Assembly: GCA_000158655.1 (NCBI GenBank)
Contig: EQ973344.1
Coordinates: 101,439 to 164,684, forward strand
Length of the DNA stretch: 63,246 nucleotides
From: [Clostridium] methylpentosum DSM 5476
GTDB lineage: Bacteria > Bacillota > Clostridia > Oscillospirales > Ruminococcaceae
Direction of reading: 5' to 3'
Each line of letters begins with the position of its first letter. Position 1 is the first letter of the stretch. The position numbers and the translations under genes were made by a program. Positions 55,706-63,246 of the stretch are shown here, piece after piece. The notes under the pieces were generated by a model that ran no database searches, was not told the DNA's origin, and saw only the letters and a program-made list of their open reading frames with translations.

Positions 55706-58700
55706 CTACTACGGCGAGTTTGGCGAATACAAGCACCGCCACATCTCCCAGCTCTGCGGCCTCTATCCCGGAACTTCGATTTCTTCCAACACTCCGGCCT
55801 GGATGGATGCGGCAAAGGTCACCCTCAACGAGCGCGGCGACCAGTCGACCGGCTGGGCGATGGCGCACCGCCTCAATCTCTGGGCGAGAACCGGAGATGG
55901 AAACCGCGCTTACAAACTATATCAGACGCTTCTGAAAAACGGAACTCTCACCAATCTGTGGGACACCCACCCGCCGTTCCAGATCGACGGCAATTTCGGC
56001 GGCACCGCTGGCGTCGCTGAGATGCTGCTGCAGAGCCACGAGGGTTCGATTGCACCGCTCGCCGCTCTCCCGAGCAGCTGGTCGGACGGCAGCTACCGCG
56101 GCCTCGTCGCGCGCGGCAATTTTGAAGTAAATGCGAGTTGGTCAAACAAACAGGCGGACCGGTTTGAGATCCTTTCCAAATCCGGCGGGATATGCAACCT
56201 CAAGTATTACAACGTTGCAGACGCAACGGTCAAAACTTTAGATGGAACACCTGTCTCCTTCACAAAGGATGGCACGGATCTGATCAGCTTTGAAACCGAA
56301 GCAGGTCAAACCTATGTCATTGAAAACATTCCGACCTACAAGGCAACTGCAGCGCCTACCAACCTCAGCTTTAACGCAGAGAGCGACGGCACTGTCAACC
56401 TGGGCTGGAATGCTAGTGGCGACGCGGCCTCCTACAACGTTTACAAAGCTGTTGGAAGCGCACCCGACTACACCCTGATTTCTTCAGATGTCAAGGGAAC
56501 CAGCTTCTCCTACACCGAGCCCGACCTGAGCACCATCGAGCAGTGCACCTATCGAGTCACTGCAGTTTCGAAAGACGGCAGGGAGAGCGCTGGAATCACC
56601 ACCTTGATGCTGCCCATGGAGCAGCCCGCCAAGGTCACCGGCTATTTTGTTGAGGACACCACCCTGATGCTCAGCGTTACCCCAGTGGATGGAGCGGATG
56701 GCTATGTTGTCTACAAAAAGACTGCTGACGGCAGCGAAAAAATTCTGACCAGCCCCTATGAGACGATCTATCTCGAAAACGTCTCTGTAGACGATACGTT
56801 TGAAGTCAGCGCCTACTCCACACGCGAGAGCAAAGCGACCGCAGTGGAGTTTGTCGATACGCTCGAAATTGAAAATGTCATGCTCAACAAAACGATCACC
56901 GCTGACCGCACTGTCAATTCAACCTATCCGCTTAAAAATGCAGTGGACGGCAACCCGACGACTCGTTATGCAGTGGCTGACAAAGCGGGCCCCTACAACG
57001 TCGAGATTGATCTCGGCGGCAGCTACCCGCTCAACAGCCTGCAGATCCTTGAATGGAAGGGTTCTGATGAAAAGGGAAAAACCCGTTCAAGCCAAACCTC
57101 CATCGCAGTGTACGACGAGACGGACTGGAAGACAGTGGTTGACAAACAGTCTCTGAGCCGCGAGGACAATCTCACCGCGTTTGATCTCGGTGGAGCGGTC
57201 GGCTCCAAGGTCCGCATCACCTTTAACAATGTGGGCGGCAACAACAAATCCGCCACCATCTACGAAATTAGCTGTTCAAGCGCACTTCCTGAACCAATTG
57301 TCAAGACCGATCTCTTCAATCAGCTGATCAAAGCTTCTGAAATCAACACGACAACCCTGGTGCAAAATCCCGCGATTTCGGCGTTTCATTCGGCCAAAAA
57401 AGTGGCTGCAGACGTCCTCAACAACCCCTCAGCAACCGCTGAGGAAGTTACCTCCGCAGCAGCAGCACTGGCCGAAGCGCTGAATGGGCTGGAAGGGAAC
57501 CTGAAAACCAACATCCTGTACAAGAAACCGCTGACTGTCAGCGCACCCGCCCAGCAGAATTTCAAGGAAACCAACATGGTGGACGGCAACATTGACACCC
57601 GTTACGCCGGTTCGGACAACGGACGTGACCTGAGCGTCACTATCGAACTGGGCGGACGTTACGCCCTCGACATCCTGCGCATCCGCGAGTACATTGGGCC
57701 GGAAGGCACCACTCGCGGCGGCAAGACGAGCATTGAAGTGTTTGACAACGATGAATGGACCACTGTGATTGAGGATGTTTCGCTCACCGACAATGTCCCC
57801 TCCCGCGCAGAAACTGAGTTTGACCTCGGCGGCGCAGTGGGTTCGAAGATCCGACTCAACTTCTACAACACCTACAGCAGTACCAAGCGGATCACCATCT
57901 GTGAAATTGGTGCAGCTGGGGAAGAGATCCTTCCATTGAATCCGCAACCCCTTGCGGATGCGATCGGAGCGGCAAAGACTATTACCCCGGATGACTACAC
58001 CGAAGCGAGCTACCAGGTGCTTCAGGAAGCAATTGCGGCTGCTGAGCAGGTATTTCTGACAGCAACCACTCAACAGGAGCTTGACGATGCAGTGGTTGCC
58101 CTCCAGGCTGCTGTGGACGCGCTTGAATTTAGACCCACTGAAGAAGTCAACAAGATGATTCTGGAAAAAGTAGTTGCAAAAGCAGAGCTTCTGCTTACAA
58201 GTGATGAATATCTCGGCGCAATCTCGAGCGTTCAGCAGAGCTTCTCAGCGGCACTCGAAGAGGCCAGACAAGTAAACGACAACCCGGCTGCAACCGCTGA
58301 CGCAGTGGAGCGCGCATGGGTTCGCCTGATGACGGAAATCCATAAACTCGGCCTTCAGCAGGGTGACAAAACTCTCCTCAGAGAGCACTTTGAGACCTAT
58401 AGTGAGCTTGACCTGGACAACTACATGGATGGAACGGCCAAGGAGAACTTCAAATCTGCGCTTGCGGCAGCAGGGGAAATGCTCGCCAACAGCGACGCGG
58501 TTCAGAGCGAAGTGGACGCAGTGGATGAAGCCCTTGTGTTGGCAGCACAGGCGCTTGTGCTGCGCGCAGACAAGACCGCCCTGCAAAATGCAGTGGATCA
58601 GACTGCAAACTATAAGGAGGATGACTACGCCAAGGGCTGGGATGCATTCGAGGAAGCGCGTAACGCAGCCAATGACGTGCTCAGCGACGACAACGCGACA

Positions 58701-59135
58701 CAGGATGAGATCGACCAAGCAGTTGATGCTCTAATTTCCGCCATGCTTGAGCTTCGCTACAAAGCGGATAAGAGCTTGCTGGAGGCACTGGTCAGCCAGG
58801 CGCAGGCACTTGATCTGAGTGGTTATTCTGAATCCTCTGTCCAGGTGTTCCAAAGTGCGCTGGACAAAGCAGCCGAGACGCTTGCCAACCAGAAACTCTC
58901 TACGGATGAGCAGAAAATTGTCAACCAGGCGGCAGACGAACTGATCTCTGCGGTCCGTGCACTCACCAAATCGGACGGAACCCCCGCAGGCCTGACAGTC
59001 AGTGGCGACGGCACGATTCAGAAAACTACTGGATCGGCCAAGACCGGCGATACAACACCGCTTACAGTCGGAGTTACTGCACTCCTTTTTTCGAGCGTAT
59101 TAATCGAAAGCAGACGCCGCAAAAAGAATAATTAA
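55706..59135 (+). pseudogene. GH95 alpha-L-fucosidase, 3' part with surface domains
   Basis: No start codon or RBS; the frame resumes at codon 604 as YYGEFGEYKHRHISQLCGLYPG. It holds the rest of the barrel with PPFQIDGNFGG (the Asp that assists the base in GH95), then two FN3-like domains (joined residues about 815-985), two F5/8-type (CBM32-like) domains (about 993-1129 and 1203-1343) with a FIVAR-like helix bundle between, five more FIVAR-like modules (about 1346-1692), and a C-terminal sorting signal SAKTGD, hydrophobic stretch, RRRKK. The joined protein is 1,746 residues, secreted and probably wall-anchored. No frame break besides the insertion. Confidence 0.85.
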
Positions 59136-59153
59136 GTATTTTTATTGCATAAA

Positions 59154-59192
59154 CAAAACTCCCGCTGTACATTTTGTGCGGCGGGAGTTTTG
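59154..59192 (+). terminator. Terminator after the fucosidase gene
   Basis: CAAAACTCCCGC pairs exactly with GCGGGAGTTTTG. Confidence 0.85.
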
Positions 59193-59326
59193 CTGTAAAA
59201 GGGAAGTCCAAATCATTTGATAAAGGATAAAAATAGGCAACAACCGCACTAGCTAGGTAGAAATTGTCTCGTATACCATAAGAATAAAGGGCTGCAACCT
59301 CTTGACAAGCTGCAGCCCTATTATTG

Positions 59327-59593
59327 TATATAAAGAAAACCACCCGCTGGGCGAGAGGTACAAAAGAAGGCTGATGGCGATGATGTAGACAGAAGAAAAC
59401 CCTTTGCTAAAAAATAGTGGAGCGGTCTGGCAACTGCCTAAGAAAAGCAAAGGGAGGTGATTCAAAGATGAACGACGTAAATATATGCTGTAGGCATATT
59501 TCATAGCCGTAGTGCCCCTCCCACAGAGTGTGGGGCTTTGCCGACGCACGATGTGTTCTTATTCTTTCCACAATACAGAAAAAGGACCGCAAT
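59327..59593 (+). mobile_element. IS200/IS605 left-end remnant
   Basis: 59327-59412 aligns with 3971-4055 (GTATA.AAAGAAAACCAC, GGCGAG.GGT, GAAGGCT, CGATGA). It continues into GGGAGGTGATTCAAAG and ATGAACGACGTAAAT, matching a typical tnpA start (MNDVN), but the frame stops after 11 codons (ATG to TAG), so the transposase is lost. The remainder of the 59193-59654 gap has no gene. Confidence 0.5.
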
Positions 59594-59654
59594 CTTTAGG
59601 CGGAGTCCCATAAGGAAGTAAATAGTATGTCCGGTGAAACCGGCGTGGAGGAGG

Positions 59655-61347
<1,693 letters not shown>

Positions 61348-61386
61348 CTATATTATAACGCGCCTGTCCTCTTTTTTCAGCAGCTT

Positions 61387-61632
61387 TCATTCGTTTTCCT
61401 CCAAACTCCCTGCCATGATACGGCGCAGCTTATCCAGTACGCTTTCCGCCTCTCCCTCCGCGTAATGGGGGATGACATGGTAGACGGTATTCCCTTCAAC
61501 GGTAATCATTTCTTCCGTACTGAAATCAAATTCAAAAGCGCCGTCCTTGAAATGCTTTGCCACACGTTCTGCAATTTCCGGTTTCAGATTTTTTGGAAGT
61601 TCACTGAAATCTGCAGGCTTACGCAATCCCAT
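61387..61632 (-). CDS. TnpW-like small protein
   Basis: 81 residues: MGLRKPADFSELPKNLKPE, then VYHVIPHYAEGEAESVLDKLRRIM. The last part parallels TnpW of the first element (YYEVS...LRDKMIRLI) and it occupies the same place upstream of a recombinase. ATG 61632 with GGAAGGAG. Confidence 0.6.
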   Translation of the reverse strand: MGLRKPADFSELPKNLKPEIAERVAKHFKDGAFEFDFSTEEMITVEGNTVYHVIPHYAEGEAESVLDKLRRIMAGSLEENE

Positions 61633-61659
61633 CACACTCCTTCCCAAACGGCAAAGTAT

Positions 61660-61986
61660 TCAGCGTAATAACCGCCGGGCAACAAGCCTCTGTTTCTTAC
61701 GGATGATCAGTCCGCTGCGTTCCAACTCTTGAAATGCCCTTGTTGTTACCTGACGGCTCCTGTGCAGTTTTCCTTTTGCTTCTTCCAGCGTAAAGTAGAG
61801 ACGAATCCGCCCGTCCGGTTCTATGTATCCGTTTTCTCTGGAAATACCCGTCCGGTCTAAGAGCAGGGCATACAGTACCTTTGCGTCGTTGGATAAGTCC
61901 ATCGGCACCAGAAAACGGGGAAATGGCAGATAGGGCGGTACACCGCTGTCCTCTTTGTAAGGCGTCAAAAAATCATTTTGCATCAT
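61660..61986 (-). CDS. RepA_N-like replication initiator, short form
   Basis: 108 residues: FLVPMDLSNDAKVLYALLLDRTGIS..NGYIEPDGRIRLYFTLEEAKGKLHRSRQVTTRAFQELERSGLI, the winged-helix start of RepA_N-type proteins found on plasmids and ICEs. Full-length proteins are about 250-300 residues, so this is truncated or a stand-alone DNA-binding version. RBS AAAGGAG. Confidence 0.7.
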   Translation of the reverse strand: MMQNDFLTPYKEDSGVPPYLPFPRFLVPMDLSNDAKVLYALLLDRTGISRENGYIEPDGRIRLYFTLEEAKGKLHRSRQVTTRAFQELERSGLIIRKKQRLVARRLLR

Positions 61987-62344
61987 ATACTCCTTTCCAT
62001 CAATCCATCCCTGATTGATTGGATTGATATTGACTATCTTGTTATTAACTTCTTCTCTTTAATTTCCATCTAAATATGGATTGTCAAGACTGTCTGGAAA
62101 TCCATCGCCAGAAAGAGAGGAACAGGGCTGTCCAGAGCGTCAGGTTTTCCAGTCTCTGAAAATCCAGTATTGGAGAATCTCATACAGGCAGAAACGGCAA
62201 AACTTATAAATTGGCTGAATCAAAATCAATACCTGAACGGGAAAATCCCGTTTAGGTCAAAATCTCCCTGCGGACAGTTAAAAGCAGGTTTTAGAGGGGA
62301 ATCGGGGATTTATCCCTCATACCCGCTGACCGCAGCCCGGAACA
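61987..62344. other. Intergenic region with GATT repeats
   Basis: Just upstream of the RepA_N-like gene, CAATCCATCC and GATTGATTGGATTGAT form short direct and inverted repeats (61999-62030), a possible binding site for that protein. A hairpin AACGGGA-TTT-TCCCGTT lies near 62238-62255, downstream of the VLP gene. No coding frame. Confidence 0.45.
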
Positions 62345-62716
62345 TCAGTAAATGCAAGGCTTTTTCGCTTCTAATTGTCCGCATAGTACCCGCCTTTTCC
62401 TGTCGCTGGCTGTTTTCTGCCTGCGGTGCACCTTCTTCGCGCAGGGCTTACAATATTTTGCCCGGTTGGAACCGGGGAGGAATGGCTGGCCGCAGACCAC
62501 GCAGCGTTTTAATTCCTCCCGAAACAGCAGCGCCGTTTCCAGCGGTTCGTCCAGCGGCAGGATAGCGCAGCGGAACCATTTACAGAGAAGCGAATAGGAA
62601 ATACTTTGGACGCAGACACATTCCTCCCCGTCATCCAGAAGAATGCAGTTGCCGTCATCGTAGTTGCAGCACTCATGCACCAGCTTACGCATCCGGCGGT
62701 ATTGCGGATAATTCAT
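62345..62716 (-). CDS. Cysteine-rich VLP-type protein
   Basis: 123 residues. N-terminal LVHECCNYDDGNCILLDDGEECVC and a C-terminal zinc-ribbon-like CVVCGQPFLPGSNRAKYCKPCAKKVHRRQK. It fits the Cys-rich VLP family, common in conjugative transposons; function unknown. The ATG at 62716 is about 25 bases from the best RBS (AAGGAGG), so the true start may lie upstream at a rare codon. Confidence 0.75.
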   Translation of the reverse strand: MNYPQYRRMRKLVHECCNYDDGNCILLDDGEECVCVQSISYSLLCKWFRCAILPLDEPLETALLFREELKRCVVCGQPFLPGSNRAKYCKPCAKKVHRRQKTASDRKRRVLCGQLEAKKPCIY

Positions 62717-62772
62717 AACCGGAATCTGATTGTGGATAAAAACACCTCCTTCCTGACCGCAAAAAATGTCCC

Positions 62773-62865
62773 TCTACTATACAGTTCATTTTTGGGGCAA
62801 AATAGGGCGGTCAATTTTGCATAAAAAATATCTTTCTATTATTCAGTTCATTTTTGAGGCAAAAT
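62773..62865 (-). repeat. Two 31-base direct repeats upstream of the VLP gene
   Basis: 62773-62803 and 62835-62865 match at 28 of 31 bases, start to start 62 bases. The core is CAGTTCATTTTTG-GGCAAAAT. They are placed like tandem operators or promoter copies. Confidence 0.7.
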
Positions 62866-62993
62866 GACGGGGGTATTTTGGAAAATTCACAAAAATTCAT
62901 AATTGCAGTATGCGGATAAGCAGTTTCAAAATTATCCCCTCATATATCAGTACATTTTTAAGGGGAAAGTTGCCGTCTGCATAAAATTTTCTC

Positions 62994-63092
62994 AACCAGC
63001 AAAACACGCTTTGCACGTTTTGCTGGTTCGCGTGCGGCGGCAAATGGAAATGCCCTAAAGGACTAGCTGCACATCGCAAGCATTTCCGCTTG
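62994..63092. other. Consecutive hairpins in the element's noncoding region
   Basis: AACCAGCAAAAC / GTTTTGCTGGTT (62994-63028, perfect), then GGAAATGC / GCATTTCC (about 63043-63088, perfect). They could be an origin-of-transfer or an RNA structure; not decided. Confidence 0.45.
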
Positions 63093-63107
63093 CCTTATGC
63101 CTTCGCG

Positions 63108-63148
63108 CAAAAAAATCCGCCGCAGATGTTCCGCGGCGGCAAGCTCTT
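63108..63148 (-). terminator. Terminator of the response-regulator gene
   Basis: Minus strand after the stop: GCCGCCGCGG and CTGCGGCGGA form a 7-base-plus stem, followed by TTTTTTTG. Confidence 0.8.
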
Positions 63149-63246
63149 TTATTCTTCTGTATGCGGTATGTCAAATTTATATCCGACGCCGTATACGCTT
63201 TTGATATAATCAGGGATTTCGGGATATATTTTTAATTTCTTACGGA
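63149..63246 (-). CDS. OmpR-family response regulator, C-terminal end
   Basis: 32 codons are visible; the rest is outside. The reading RKKLKIYPEIPDYIKSVYGVGYKF is the end of the winged-helix domain of OmpR/PhoB-type regulators (recognition helix end and the GYGY-type wing). Probably part of a two-component system carried by the second element, as VanR-like regulators often are. Confidence 0.75.
   Translation of the reverse strand, partial: RKKLKIYPEIPDYIKSVYGVGYKFDIPHTEE

Noticed and set aside
55552-55935. Open frame encoding a hydrophobic peptide across the right end of the element
   Set aside because: It crosses the element boundary and overlaps the GH95 3' part in a different frame; no RBS.
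62994-63092. CRISPR-like repeat array near the right edge
   Set aside because: There are only two different hairpins, no regular repeat-spacer pattern and no cas gene.

Overview
The window is a chromosomal stretch of a Gram-positive, endospore-forming anaerobe of the Clostridia, most likely Oscillospirales/Ruminococcaceae and probably gut-associated. The pointers are a PPi-type phosphofructokinase, a split two-subunit transketolase, PolC, a clostridial sepF-ylmH-divIVA-ileS-lspA-rluD run, a PerR-rubrerythrin operon, a CwlD-like amidase, a collagen-like (spore-surface type) gene and a large secreted GH95 fucosidase. Core genes are GC-rich with strong Shine-Dalgarno sites. No species is assigned.

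Layout. 1-11 kb: amidase (partial), radA, pfp, a lipoprotein, an alanine-type symporter, a TVP38 membrane protein, a DJ-1-like protein, two small unknown genes, and perR-rubrerythrin. 10-18.3 kb: HlyD-like protein, yggS, sepF, ylmH, divIVA, ileS, lspA and rluD. 18.3-22 kb: HAD phosphatase, split transketolase and a DUF368 (PopT-type) transporter. 22-36 kb: rpsB-tsf, then pyrH-frr-uppS-cdsA-dxr-rseP-NYN/LOTUS-ispG-polC. This run joins translation, isoprenoid and undecaprenyl supply, phospholipid synthesis, membrane proteolysis and replication. 36-40.4 kb, minus strand: a TetR regulator and a heterodimeric ABC exporter. 40.7-45 kb: trxB, a small XRE regulator, nth, and a decayed collagen-like locus.

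45.7-59.1 kb: a very large surface GH95 alpha-L-fucosidase gene is cut by an 8,197-bp, AT-richer mobile element carrying a large serine recombinase, TnpW, a second TetR-ABC-ABC exporter cassette and Tn916-type accessory genes (Cys-rich KTR, sigma-like, HTH). The element has imperfect terminal inverted repeats placed symmetrically, 3 bp inside a shared AA. Joining the flanks at that AA restores one uninterrupted 1,746-residue reading frame, so excision would be predicted to rebuild the enzyme. The resident and imported TetR genes have the same promoter-operator layout with 22 of 24 operator bases identical, so cross-regulation is plausible.

59.6 kb to the end: the left part of a second element, with a frameshifted serine recombinase, a TnpW-like gene, a short RepA_N-like gene, a Cys-rich VLP gene and the end of a response regulator. 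IS200/IS605 remnants lie at 4.0 kb and 59.3 kb.

All calls come from reading the sequence. No database search was run.
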